From positions 558,001 through 622,000 of the forward strand of contig NZ_JIAF01000001.1 of the NCBI RefSeq assembly GCF_000688375.1: a stretch of 64,000 nucleotides of DNA. Direction: 5' to 3'. Below, piece by piece: positions 18,072 to 26,051 of the stretch; position 1 is the stretch's first letter; each line of letters starts with the position of its first letter. A program made the translations under genes and the position numbers. Below the pieces are notes generated by a model that was given only the letters and a program-made list of their open reading frames with translations, ran no database searches and was not told the origin of the DNA. This DNA is from Prevotella sp. HUN102 (GTDB taxonomy: Bacteria > Bacteroidota > Bacteroidia > Bacteroidales > Bacteroidaceae).

Positions 18072-18103
18072 CAAAAATAATTAATAATCTATGAATAACC
18101 AAA
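18072..18103 (-). promoter_or_regulatory. Promoter of the PerR-like gene
   Basis: Minus-strand -7 TATTTTTG (18072-18079) and -33 TTTG (18100-18103) with a 20-base spacer, 19 bases upstream of the ATG. Confidence 0.55.
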
Positions 18104-18332
18104 TAATTATCTGAAAAGATTCCAAATTTAACCATAGAATGGCTATTTGAGGGGACGAGTTTACAAGGAGACAAGTTTACAAGGAAATTACTTTTGTATG
18201 TGGAACAAGGAAACAAGGGGACGAGATTACAAGGGGAGATATTTAAAACTGATATAATTCAGGAATATAAAAACTAATCAACAACTCATTCCAACATCAT
18301 CTGATTCTCTTTCTTATCGGTTGATTCCTTGA

Positions 18333-18457
18333 TTCATTTACACGCATAATTCATTCAACTCGTAAAATTATAAATCTGTCCACTCGGCAAATCGCTCCTG
18401 CATCGGCTGCTCTCCTTGGTTCATTGACACGCATAATTCATTCAACTTGTAAAATTA
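18333..18457. repeat. Direct repeat pair (38 bp, two mismatches)
   Basis: Copies at 18333-18370 and 18420-18457 share ACACGCATAATTCATTCAAC and flanks, 36 of 38 bases identical, with an 87-base period. A third, decayed copy (TTCACTTATACACGG...CTTTCAACTAC) begins near 18490. Confidence 0.75.
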
Positions 18458-18593
18458 CACGAGTTGCTCTCCTATCAACTTCCCTCTCGTTCACTTATAC
18501 ACGGTCAAGTCTTTCAACTACAAACTTACAATACATAAACTATCAAAATCTTTTTCGTATAAATCTGAAAACGCATCAACCTATCCCCAATAC

Positions 18594-18632
18594 AAAAAAT
18601 ATGGCAGCACGAACTGTGCTGCCATATTTTTT
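18594..18632 (-). terminator. Terminator downstream of ppiD
   Basis: Perfect 17-bp arms (18594-18610 and 18616-18632) around a 5-base loop, including A6 and T6 tracts. The stem begins 24 bases beyond the ppiD stop codon. Confidence 0.9.
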
Positions 18633-18655
18633 ATGATGAAATTTGCTTTATAAAC

Positions 18656-20800
18656 TTAGAAGAACAAGTAACGCTTGTCTACTACCTGTGCCTTCAGCAC
18701 GAGATCCTGCATAAAGCCTCCTACGTGCTGCAAGTTAGCCTGTTCGCACTGCTGCATCATCTTGGCCTCGTCGTACTTAGAACCTGCACGCTGTGCCTTC
18801 TTTACAACTTGGAACGTATAAACTCCAGATTCGCCCTTTACAGGATTCTTGGAGAACTTGCCTGCCTGAGTTGCTGCAATGGCACCGGAAAGAGCCGGCT
18901 CAACAGAACCTGTTTCCTGAACAAATGCAGGAGCAGAGAAAGTTACCTGATTGAGTGCTGAAACCTTAGCACCCTTAGCCTGCGCACCAGCGATATTCGT
19001 AACGCCCTTCAGCTTAGCCATCAACTGTGCCGCCTTCTTGTCCTTCATAACTTCGCGCTTCAGCATTTCCTTAACCTCTGCATCGTCCCAAGAACGATAA
19101 CCCTGTGGGTGTATATTTGTGAGCGCAACTACCATAAAGTGGTCGTTGTTGCCACATTCATACAATGGAGAAACATCGCCTGTCTTAGCATCGAAAATCC
19201 ACTTCAGAGCCTCACGGGTTGAGCGAATGCCTACTACATTGTGAACAGTTGTTGCGATGTTGTTCTGACTCTGAACCTTGTAACCATACTTCGCAGCGTT
19301 CTTCTCGAGTTCTTCGATAGTCGTACCCTTTGCCACATATTCAGAGAACTTGTTGAATGCAGCCGATCTTGTATCATTGGAGAACTCGATTGGCTTCTTG
19401 ATGACAGCTGCCAGCGTCTTGCTTGAAACAGCACGCTTGTCAAGCACCTGAAGAATTACATTGCCCTGAGACAGAGCAAGATTCTGAACTGCATTCACTT
19501 CGCCATTCAAGACTGCCTCCACGTACTGACGGTTTTCAGGGCTGATGGTTGTTGCAGTTTCATACGCATTTGTAAACCAAGTCTTTTCGCCAGTCTGCGC
19601 ATAGCGTTTTGCAATCTCCTCAAAGTTTGCACCACCTGCCAAAGCCTTCTGAATAGAGTCGGCCTTCTGACGAGACTGCTCAACCGTCGCACCTGCTACC
19701 TGAATCTGACGAATCTGCACAGAATCTGGAAGCTGCACCTTAGACATCACACGGATGATGTTCAATGTGTTGTCGGCCTTATTCTCGATTACGCCTGTCG
19801 TTCCAACTGCAAGAGAATCAATCCTGCCTGCGATGTCAGGATATGCCACATAGGCTTTGCTGCTTACCGGCAAACCCAAATAAGAGATTATGCTACCACT
19901 CTTGCTGACAACCTGTGCAGGGTCGGCAGCAGAAGCCAACTGCGCCTGCAATGCTGTCATATTCTTATTGATAGCATTTCTGTCTGCCACACTTGGAAGA
20001 ATCTGATAGTCTACATATTTAATGTCGCGGGTTTCAACACTCTGCATAAAGAGCGGCTTCAACTCTTCGTACTTTGCCTTCAGGTCTTCGTCAGACACCT
20101 TGATGTCGGCATCCTTTACAGAGCTGTATGGCAAAGATGCAAGCTGAACGTCTGCCTCCTCGTTCTCATCCTTGAATGCGAGCTTCGCCTCCACCTTATT
20201 GGAAAGAACACAGCTTGCGAGCAAAGACTGATACTTCTGACCCAAAATCTGTGTACGGAGTGTCTTCTCCATAAAGAGCCAGTAGTCATAGAAAGACTGC
20301 ATCTGCTCCAACTCCGGAGAATTGCTTGCCTTTGCCTTGTTATAGCCGTCGAGGAACTGCTTCAGGGCATTTACATCAAAGCGTCCGGTCTGCTGATTTA
20401 CGAACGGAGACTGAACGAGCATAGGGTTAGTGCCTTCTTTAAGAACTTCATTAAGCTCATCTTCTGTTACAGCCAGACCCACTTTGGCAGCGTCTCTCTC
20501 AAGCACCTTGTTTGTAACCATCTGCTGCCAAACCTGATCCCTGAACTGATTCATTTCGTCCTCAGTAAAGTTATCACGCTGAGACATAATCTTATTGACG
20601 TTCTGGAACTCCTCAACCATTTTCTGGAATTCCTGAACATTCACTTTCTCCCCGAGCACCTCGCCAATATTCTGGCTCGCCTCGCCCTTAATACCATTGC
20701 AGGAGCGAACTGCTTCTTCAGCAATAAACGCAAAAAGACCCAGACCGATGATGATAATCAGCCAGGCACCTCTGCTTCTAATTTTTCCTAATGCTGCCAT
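18656..20800 (-). CDS. ppiD: PpiD-like periplasmic peptidyl-prolyl isomerase / chaperone
   Basis: A 714-residue protein anchored by one N-terminal helix (about residues 13-30, AWLIIIIGLGLFAFIAEEAV) with a short cytoplasmic lead. A SurA-N-like chaperone domain follows (about residues 35-260, with FQKMVEEFQNVNKIM and QVWQQMVTNKVLERDAAKVGL). A parvulin-type rotamase domain is centred on residues 345-450 (QIRQIQVAGATVEQSRQKAD, GGANFEEIAKRYAQTG). The C-terminal part is long and SurA/PpiD-like. It should assist folding of proteins emerging into the periplasm. The gene has its own promoter in the 104-base gap after the corC-like gene and a strong terminator. The exact orthology (PpiD versus another SurA-type protein) is inferred from the anchor and length. 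Confidence 0.85.
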   Translation of the reverse strand: MAALGKIRSRGAWLIIIIGLGLFAFIAEEAVRSCNGIKGEASQNIGEVLGEKVNVQEFQKMVEEFQNVNKIMSQRDNFTEDEMNQFRDQVWQQMVTNKVLERDAAKVGLAVTEDELNEVLKEGTNPMLVQSPFVNQQTGRFDVNALKQFLDGYNKAKASNSPELEQMQSFYDYWLFMEKTLRTQILGQKYQSLLASCVLSNKVEAKLAFKDENEEADVQLASLPYSSVKDADIKVSDEDLKAKYEELKPLFMQSVETRDIKYVDYQILPSVADRNAINKNMTALQAQLASAADPAQVVSKSGSIISYLGLPVSSKAYVAYPDIAGRIDSLAVGTTGVIENKADNTLNIIRVMSKVQLPDSVQIRQIQVAGATVEQSRQKADSIQKALAGGANFEEIAKRYAQTGEKTWFTNAYETATTISPENRQYVEAVLNGEVNAVQNLALSQGNVILQVLDKRAVSSKTLAAVIKKPIEFSNDTRSAAFNKFSEYVAKGTTIEELEKNAAKYGYKVQSQNNIATTVHNVVGIRSTREALKWIFDAKTGDVSPLYECGNNDHFMVVALTNIHPQGYRSWDDAEVKEMLKREVMKDKKAAQLMAKLKGVTNIAGAQAKGAKVSALNQVTFSAPAFVQETGSVEPALSGAIAATQAGKFSKNPVKGESGVYTFQVVKKAQRAGSKYDEAKMMQQCEQANLQHVGGFMQDLVLKAQVVDKRYLFF

Positions 20801-20852
20801 TTTTAATTTATTATTTTATTTTTAATTTTTTCCGTTTTTAGCAAATTGCCTA

Positions 20853-20860
20853 CAAAAATA
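20853..20860 (-). promoter_or_regulatory. -7 element for ppiD
   Basis: The minus strand reads TATTTTTG, a TAnnTTTG match 53 bases upstream of the ATG. Confidence 0.4.
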
Positions 20861-20904
20861 CAAAGAAAAACATAATTAGAGTAATATTTTACAAAGAAAA
20901 TGAA

Positions 20905-22164
20905 CTACTCTATTATTTTTAGCTTTACCAATTCAATCTTGGTCATTGTATTCTTGATGATTTTAAATTCAAGATTGTCTATCTTCACGACTTCGTTCAG
21001 CTTCGGAAAACTCTGAAACTCGTGCAGAATCAATCCGCTGATGGTCATATATTCGTCGCTCTCGGGCAATGCCAAATCAAACATATCGTTTACCTTGTCT
21101 ATCTCAAGTCGGGCAGACAGGAGGTATTCGTTCTCCCCTATCTTCTTGGCAATATACTTTGAATTGTCGTGCTCGTCTTCTATCTCGCCGAAAATCTCCT
21201 CAACGATATCTTCCAAAGACACGATTCCGCTCGTGCCTCCGAACTCATCCACCACCACTCCCAAGCTCTTTTTCTGTTGCAGTAGAATCTTCATAAGCCG
21301 TTGGGCAGCCATTGTCTCGGGCACGAACGGCATCTGACGGATATGCCCTTTCCACTCTTTCGGATTACGGAAAAGCTCCGACGAATGGATATAGCCCACG
21401 ATATGGTCGATATCGCCCTTGTAGACGATTATCTTCGAGTTTCCACTCTCTATGAACATCTGCTGAAGCTCTTCGACAGACGAGTTTTCCTCAACGGCAT
21501 TTATCTCCGTACGGGGAATCATACAGTCGCGCACCTTCGTTTCCGTGAACTCGAGAGCGTTCTGAAATATCTTCACTTCCTCCTCTATCTCTTCATCGTC
21601 TTTTGCATTGTCGATGGAGCTTTGCACAAGATAGTCGAGGTCCACCTTCGTAAAAGTGCCGTCGCTTTCCTCCTCGTTCATCTTCACGCCCACCAAACGC
21701 AGCATCAGGCGCGACACGAATGTGGAGAAACGGCTGATAGGCCACAACACGATAAAGAAAACGTAGGCCAACGGCGCAAAGATGGTAAGGAGCTTGTTGG
21801 GGTTGCTCCTGAAGAAAGTCTTGGGAAGAAATTCGCCCGTGAAGAGTACGATTATCGTGGAGAACACCGTGTCGAGAAAAACCTGTGTGCCCGGATCGAA
21901 ACCCCTGAATATGGTTTTATTGAACAGGTCGGCGAAAAGGATTCCGTAGAGTACAAGAACCATATTGTTTCCCACCAGCATTGTGGAGACGAAACCGTTG
22001 GGATTGCGATAGAAAACCTGAATGCACCGCTGCGAGAGTCCGTTTTTCTCCTTATCCATCTCTGCCAGCATTCTGTTGCTTGCCACGAAACCTATCTCCA
22101 TTCCCGAGAAGAATGCAGACAGAATAAGGGTTATGATAATGCCGATAACTATACTTATATCCAA
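20905..22164 (-). CDS. CNNM/CorC-type transporter-associated protein (DUF21, CBS pair, CorC_HlyC)
   Basis: A 419-residue protein with three parts in order. A DUF21/CNNM membrane domain (about residues 1-150, starting ISIVIGIIITLILSAFFSGMEIGF) is followed by two CBS domains (about 205-330, with MIPRTEINAVEENSSVEELQ and GVVVDEFGGTSGIVSLED). A C-terminal CorC_HlyC domain (about 340-415) contains ARLEIDKVNDMFD. Family members are linked to Mg2+ or Co2+ efflux; the older label 'hemolysin' is misleading. In Bacteroidetes a similar architecture occurs in GldE, but no gliding genes are nearby. The gene starts 4 bases after lptC stops, so they are cotranscribed. Confidence 0.88.
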   Translation of the reverse strand: MDISIVIGIIITLILSAFFSGMEIGFVASNRMLAEMDKEKNGLSQRCIQVFYRNPNGFVSTMLVGNNMVLVLYGILFADLFNKTIFRGFDPGTQVFLDTVFSTIIVLFTGEFLPKTFFRSNPNKLLTIFAPLAYVFFIVLWPISRFSTFVSRLMLRLVGVKMNEEESDGTFTKVDLDYLVQSSIDNAKDDEEIEEEVKIFQNALEFTETKVRDCMIPRTEINAVEENSSVEELQQMFIESGNSKIIVYKGDIDHIVGYIHSSELFRNPKEWKGHIRQMPFVPETMAAQRLMKILLQQKKSLGVVVDEFGGTSGIVSLEDIVEEIFGEIEDEHDNSKYIAKKIGENEYLLSARLEIDKVNDMFDLALPESDEYMTISGLILHEFQSFPKLNEVVKIDNLEFKIIKNTMTKIELVKLKIIE

Positions 22165-22168
22165 TTTT

Positions 22169-22816
22169 CTATCGTTTTAAGACCGGTCCCTGCATATTGT
22201 CCACCCTGCCAGTGTCGATTGGCATAGGAGCAAGTGCGGCACTATTCGACGAAGGCAGCTCCTTCTGTTCCATAATAGTCCAGCCCTTTGTTTTTCTTAT
22301 TTCATAGTTGCTCATCGTCTCATCGCTTCTGAACCAGTCGCCCTCGAGTTCCTTGTCGGGCGTTTTCAGATGCGAATAGACGTGCGACCATATTTCGTGA
22401 TTCAGTTCGTCCCAATGCAGCTCGTTGCTTTGGAACTCAACGCCTTGCGCCGTATGGATTCTCACGCGGCCTCGAAGCGTCCACCGGCGTTCCTTGTCGT
22501 AGTAGACAGCCGTGTCGCACTGGACATAGCCCACCACGTGCTTCTTCAAATCGAACTGCGTGAGCAGGATCCCCTTGTTGAAAGTCCACCGCGAAGGCTT
22601 CTTCACTTCGTTTACCTCCCACTCCTCAGCCACGATTCTGTACTTGATAACCCCCGAATCCGACACCAGCGTATTGACGCCATAGGTTGTCATCACAGGA
22701 ACGGAGTCGCGCTCGTGAATTGCAGGGGCGGTATGTGCCTTCTCTTCGCTGCACGAGGTTGCAAAAACAGAGAATAGAAACAACGAAAATAGTATGAAAG
22801 GAGCCGTTCCTTTCAT
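22169..22816 (-). CDS. lptC: LPS export periplasmic protein LptC
   Basis: The start is placed at 22816 because it gives a clean lipoprotein signal peptide, MKGTAPFILFSLFLFSVFATSC; an upstream ATG at 22855 would add 13 residues in front of it. The mature protein (~195 residues) has the LptC beta-jellyroll pattern: TLVSDSGVIKYRI, KPSRWTFNKGILLTQFD, VQCDTAVYYDKERRWTLRG and VEFQSNELHWDE. LptC passes lipopolysaccharide from LptBFG to LptA across the periplasm. It sits between the outer-membrane protein gene upstream and the CorC-like gene downstream, with small gaps consistent with one operon. The C-terminal ~30 residues are low complexity. Confidence 0.85.
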   Translation of the reverse strand: MKGTAPFILFSLFLFSVFATSCSEEKAHTAPAIHERDSVPVMTTYGVNTLVSDSGVIKYRIVAEEWEVNEVKKPSRWTFNKGILLTQFDLKKHVVGYVQCDTAVYYDKERRWTLRGRVRIHTAQGVEFQSNELHWDELNHEIWSHVYSHLKTPDKELEGDWFRSDETMSNYEIRKTKGWTIMEQKELPSSNSAALAPMPIDTGRVDNMQGPVLKR

Positions 22817-22896
22817 ACTACCCTTAGCCTTTAATATGCTGTTCAGCACCTGCATACAACGAGTTGAATTATCTTAATATGCTCTTTTTGAGAGGG

Positions 22897-24204
22897 TTAT
22901 TCAACCTTGAACTTCGCAAACCAACGCTCGTTGAAGGTCAGTCCCACGTTGATTCTGAACATATTCTCCTTAATCAGTCCCGGTGCACTCAGGTTCACCC
23001 ATTCTGCGCTCACGTTCAGGATGCTTCTGTTGTTGTAGCCGTTCACGATGGGAATGCCCACACCCAGACTGGCAGAGATTTCCTTCGGTCCGTCCTGTCC
23101 GTTTATCTTTAAATAAGGTGTAGCATAGCTCACGCCGGCACGATAGTGCATTCTGCTGAAGAATCCGCGGTAACGCTCGCCCTTGCAGTAGTCGCCGCCG
23201 AAGGTAAACTTCTGACGGTCGTTGAACTGGTTGCCCACGAGCGCGTATTTTCCGACGTTGTTCACTACGCTGAATTCCGGCATTTCTATGTCCTTCCACT
23301 TCTGCAACTCATAATCGAAACCCAGTTTCAAACGGTTGTTGTGGTTCCACATAAAGCCCACGCCGTAGGTATGGGGAATCGTCAGCGCATTGTCAATGGA
23401 AAACTTGGTAGTGTCTGCTACCATCGTCTGCGAATTTCTGGAAATCACATTGCATTCGGCGTCGGCTCCGAGCTTGTGCCCGAGCGTATAGGCAAGACCT
23501 ATCGTCAAGGCATCCTTCTTGGACAGTTTTGCTGTGTATTGCAAACCGAAGTTTGCATTGTAATTCCGCACGTCCATGCTGTACGTCTTCGAGAGCGTGT
23601 TCACATTCTCGTCGCTGTAACTGTTCACCACGCTTCTGTTCAGGCTGCCCCATAGATAGGAAACATTCGCACCGAAGGCAAATCCCCTGAACGGTTCCCA
23701 TCCTATACCGAGATAAAACTGATGCAAACCACCATCGCCGGAGTAGGTGTTGGAATAAGTCGCATTAGGTTTAGAAGTGCTTGGGAATGCGTTCACGTTC
23801 TGCGTGTTGCTGTAATTGTAGCCCACGTTCGTATAAGGCATAAGACCGAAGCTCACACCCACGTGCCTGAAGGCACGGAACGCCCCCACCACATATTCTA
23901 TATCTCCGTTGTTGGCATTCTTCTTACGGCCGTTTTCCTCGAAATTGGTCATCTGCAAGCTCACACCTGCATCAAAGATGAACGAAAGCGAATCGAGAGC
24001 CGAATAGGAAGCTGGGTTCTGATAGTTTATCTGGTTCCGCTCGTGGAAACCATAGGCAAGCCCGTTCATCCCCCGGTTGAAGCCCACTGACTGTGGTGCC
24101 AGCGTTCCCAGCCCAAATTGGCTGTATGGTGAGTTCGTGCCGCTCTGCGCCCAGACATTCAATGAAAGGACTCCCAATAGAGCAGTTGCAAGTAGTTTTT
24201 TCAT
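22897..24204 (-). CDS. Outer-membrane beta-barrel protein, FadL/TodX-like
   Basis: The ATG at 24204 is preferred over an upstream TTG at 24222 because it begins the signal peptide MKKLLATALLGVLSLNVWAQ. The 435-residue product starts SGTNSPYSQFGLGTLAPQSVGFNRGM, a hallmark of a Bacteroidetes family of outer-membrane proteins related to OmpP1/FadL/TodX transporters. It continues with alternating aromatic beta-strands and a final strand ending FNERWFAKFKVE. Such barrels carry hydrophobic molecules or serve envelope biogenesis; no substrate can be assigned. A TAACTTTG promoter lies 33 bases upstream. The gene heads the likely operon OMP-lptC-corC-like, a grouping that points to envelope assembly. 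Confidence 0.8.
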   Translation of the reverse strand: MKKLLATALLGVLSLNVWAQSGTNSPYSQFGLGTLAPQSVGFNRGMNGLAYGFHERNQINYQNPASYSALDSLSFIFDAGVSLQMTNFEENGRKKNANNGDIEYVVGAFRAFRHVGVSFGLMPYTNVGYNYSNTQNVNAFPSTSKPNATYSNTYSGDGGLHQFYLGIGWEPFRGFAFGANVSYLWGSLNRSVVNSYSDENVNTLSKTYSMDVRNYNANFGLQYTAKLSKKDALTIGLAYTLGHKLGADAECNVISRNSQTMVADTTKFSIDNALTIPHTYGVGFMWNHNNRLKLGFDYELQKWKDIEMPEFSVVNNVGKYALVGNQFNDRQKFTFGGDYCKGERYRGFFSRMHYRAGVSYATPYLKINGQDGPKEISASLGVGIPIVNGYNNRSILNVSAEWVNLSAPGLIKENMFRINVGLTFNERWFAKFKVE

Positions 24205-24660
24205 TCGTTTTTTATTTTTCAAGAATATAAACTGCGCAAAGTTATTAAAAAAAAATGATACTCCGAACGGTTCTATACATTAATTAAGTATTAAACATAA
24301 TCTTATATCTTCATTCAAAAAAACAATAAATCAGAACATAACTGTTTTTGAGTTCAGATTTTTCTTGAATCTGATAGACATTAAGACTATAAATTAACAG
24401 GTTACAATTAAGTCTTCTGTTATGCCCGGAGGAATGAACTAAAGAATAAGGATTGCAGCAATTAGGATAAATAAACAAAATTACCCGTTCATCCATTAAA
24501 TTATACATCTATGGATTTTTTGAATGTAGACAAATATTAAGAAAAATAAAAACTATAAATATTATGTAGAGTTATGAAAAAGAAAAGATTAATCATCATT
24601 TGTTTTGCGTTATAATTAATATGTGATATGTTCATTGATTAACCTCAAAAATAAACAATT
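24205..24660. other. Gap upstream of the recombinase gene (left edge of the accessory island)
   Basis: About 455 AT-rich bases. Beyond the OMP promoter no gene, tRNA or clear attachment site is seen, and no TAnnTTTG element could be placed confidently in front of the recombinase. Confidence 0.5.
24237..24244 (-). promoter_or_regulatory. -7 element for the OMP-lptC operon
   Basis: The minus strand reads TAACTTTG (TAnnTTTG), followed by CGC, 33 bases upstream of the chosen ATG. Confidence 0.5.
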
Positions 24661-25683
24661 ATGAAATTTAAATTTCTTTCATTATTCAGAATTAGAAAAT
24701 CGCAAGACAGCTTTCATACAAAGGCAAAGAAGGTACAAAAGACACCAACTACTTTCGGTTCCTTTCTAAATACAGCATCAAAAGGCCTCAGCATATCTAC
24801 AAAGCAAAATTATGAAACAGCTGTACGGTCATTCATCCGTTTCTCTAATGGGAAAGATATTTCCCTTGCTCAGCTCAGTAGTGAATATATCAAGGCTTAC
24901 GAACGATGGATGAGAGACAACAATGTCTGTCTCAATACATCTTCCTGTTATCTCCGCTCGCTACGTGCCATTTACAACAAAGCTGTGCTTCAACGGAAAA
25001 TCAAGGATTACAAGCCCTTTGACAAAGCTTTCACTGGCAATGAAAAAACTGCTAAACGATGCATCACCGAGAATGAGATACGAAAGATTAAAGCAACGGG
25101 TATCAACAACAAAAGTTTTAAAAGAAAGCTTACCTGCGATCTATTTTTATTCTCTTTTTATGCAATGGGAATGCCATTCGTCGATATGGCAAATCTTAGA
25201 CAGCATCAAATAAAAGACGGAATACTGACATATTATCGCCGAAAAACAGGCAAACAAGTGAGAGTGAAGATTGAACAATGTATGCAGGATATCATTTTAC
25301 GATATACCACAGAGAAGTCCGATTACGTTTTTCCTATTCTATATAAAATAATAAATAAGAAAATAAGAAAACGCACCTATTCCACTGCGCTCAACCTATA
25401 CAACCAAAATCTGAAACGACTTGCACACGAAGCGAATATAGGCGTAGCACTTACTTCTTATATTTCCCGACATTCATGGGCAAGCATCGCTTACAGCCAT
25501 AACGTAGAGTTACCAGTAATATCGCAGGCTATGGGACATACAGATACCCAAACAACACTTATCTATATAAATGAAATAGGCGATAAGCAAATCGCACAAG
25601 CCAATCATAAAGTTTTGGAGGAAATATTTTCAAGAACTCTTGGTAAGAGGTGTTACACATTCTTAAAAACAATGCAAAGATAG
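24661..25683 (+). CDS. Tyrosine site-specific recombinase (Bacteroidetes integrase type)
   Basis: A 340-residue protein with a basic N-terminus, a SAM-like core-binding domain (about residues 35-135, SISTKQNYETAVRSFIRF and NTSSCYLRSLRAIYNKAVLQ) and a catalytic domain. Catalytic elements seen are the beta-hairpin lysine in YYRRKTGKQVRVKI, the arginine/histidine box TSYISRHSWAS, the GHTDTQTT histidine and the nucleophile tyrosine in LIYINEI. The family motif usually read RGMxFVDM is MGMPFVDM here, so the arginine commonly placed there is missing. The last 15 codons contain the left arm of an inverted repeat whose partner lies 165 bases downstream. This suggests the enzyme acts on the adjacent invertible promoter rather than on an integrated element. 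Confidence 0.88.
   Translation: MKFKFLSLFRIRKSQDSFHTKAKKVQKTPTTFGSFLNTASKGLSISTKQNYETAVRSFIRFSNGKDISLAQLSSEYIKAYERWMRDNNVCLNTSSCYLRSLRAIYNKAVLQRKIKDYKPFDKAFTGNEKTAKRCITENEIRKIKATGINNKSFKRKLTCDLFLFSFYAMGMPFVDMANLRQHQIKDGILTYYRRKTGKQVRVKIEQCMQDIILRYTTEKSDYVFPILYKIINKKIRKRTYSTALNLYNQNLKRLAHEANIGVALTSYISRHSWASIAYSHNVELPVISQAMGHTDTQTTLIYINEIGDKQIAQANHKVLEEIFSRTLGKRCYTFLKTMQR
25637..25651 (+). repeat. Left inverted repeat of the putative invertible promoter segment
   Basis: CTCTTGGTAAGAGGT, inside the 3' end of the recombinase gene. Its exact reverse complement is at 25817-25831. The core is itself nearly symmetric (CTCTT-GGT-AAGAG), as expected for a site bound by two recombinase monomers, with an asymmetric GGT centre giving direction. 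Confidence 0.85.
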
Positions 25684-25706
25684 ACCTTTTTTTCCATACT
25701 TACAAA
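25675..25706 (-). promoter_or_regulatory. Promoter inside the invertible segment, facing the recombinase gene (OFF orientation)
   Basis: The minus strand reads TTTG (25703-25706), 20 bases, then TATCTTTG (25675-25682) and CA, a near-perfect Bacteroidetes promoter. As assembled it fires leftwards, antisense to the recombinase gene. After inversion between the repeats the -7 box would lie at 25786-25793, pointing right, about 66 bases before the ATG at 25860. Confidence 0.7.
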
Positions 25707-25816
25707 TAAATTCTGAAAAAATTACTATTCCACAATGAAATCCTAATATAAGAATATCCTAACTATACCTTAATATTATAACCAATTATTTTCTAGGTCA
25801 TTTAGAGATTATTCAT

Positions 25817-25831
25817 ACCTCTTACCAAGAG
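25817..25831 (-). repeat. Right inverted repeat of the putative invertible promoter segment
   Basis: ACCTCTTACCAAGAG, exact reverse complement of 25637-25651, ending 28 bases before the ATG of the 39-codon gene. The 9-mer CAAGAGGTA spanning its right edge recurs in the same orientation at 26045-26053. Confidence 0.85.
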
Positions 25832-25859
25832 GTAAACTAAATATTTTAACAATATTTCT

Positions 25860-25979
25860 ATGGAAAAAAATAAAAAACAGACATATCTCCAACCTCAAAT
25901 CAGCATTATAGCCGTAGAGAAAGAGACCCCAATGTTTGCCACTGAATGGAGTACACCACTCAAACAGAAAACAACATAA
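25860..25979 (+). CDS. Short peptide gene (39 residues), first member of a peptide pair
   Basis: ATG at 25860 to TAA at 25977-25979. The product begins MEKNKKQTYLQPQISIIAVE and ends EWSTPLKQKTT. Its centre, KxxYLxPQISIIAVE, resembles the 64-residue product at 29020 (KKKYIAPQTEIIQLN): a lysine-rich start, then Y-[LI]-x-P-Q, then an isoleucine/valine strand and an acidic residue. Similar very short proteins, with a lysine-rich start and a YxxPxxxVVxxE core, are frequent in Bacteroidales next to surface-protein genes and have no assigned function. There is no signal peptide or membrane helix. It is the first gene to the right of the invertible segment, so it would lead the switched transcript. 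The start is supported only by position and similarity. Confidence 0.55.
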   Translation: MEKNKKQTYLQPQISIIAVEKETPMFATEWSTPLKQKTT

Positions 25980-26051
25980 TCACTTGTAAACCATAGTAAC
26001 TACAAGAAAAGATCTGTATTACCAAAAGAAGTAAAAGTAGAGCACAAGAGG

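Larger units (their letters stand above)
18053..18655. other. Gap with two families of short direct repeats
   Basis: About 600 bases without a gene. Between the PerR promoter and the ppiD terminator it holds two local repeat families: GGGGACGAG(T/A)TTACAAGG at 18151-18168 and 18217-18234, and a 38-base pair at 18333-18370 / 18420-18457. Confidence 0.6.
25637..25831. promoter_or_regulatory. Candidate phase-variable (invertible) promoter segment
   Basis: A 195-bp unit: two perfect 15-bp inverted repeats enclosing 165 bp that carry one outward-facing promoter and no gene apart from the last 10 codons and stop of the recombinase gene. It lies immediately between a tyrosine recombinase gene and a rightward cluster of exported-protein genes. 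This matches the known plan of invertible promoters in Bacteroides, where recombinases flip promoters of surface-structure loci. Inversion itself has not been observed from this single sequence. Confidence 0.7.

Noticed and set aside
18151..18457. CRISPR-like array in the PerR-ppiD gap
   Set aside because: There are only two or three copies of each repeat, spacings are irregular, the repeats are not palindromic in the CRISPR manner, and no cas genes are near.
24205..24660. Attachment site or tRNA target for integration of the 24.6-31.4 kb island
   Set aside because: No tRNA gene and no direct repeat flanking the island were found. The recombinase is better explained as a promoter inversion enzyme acting next to its own gene.
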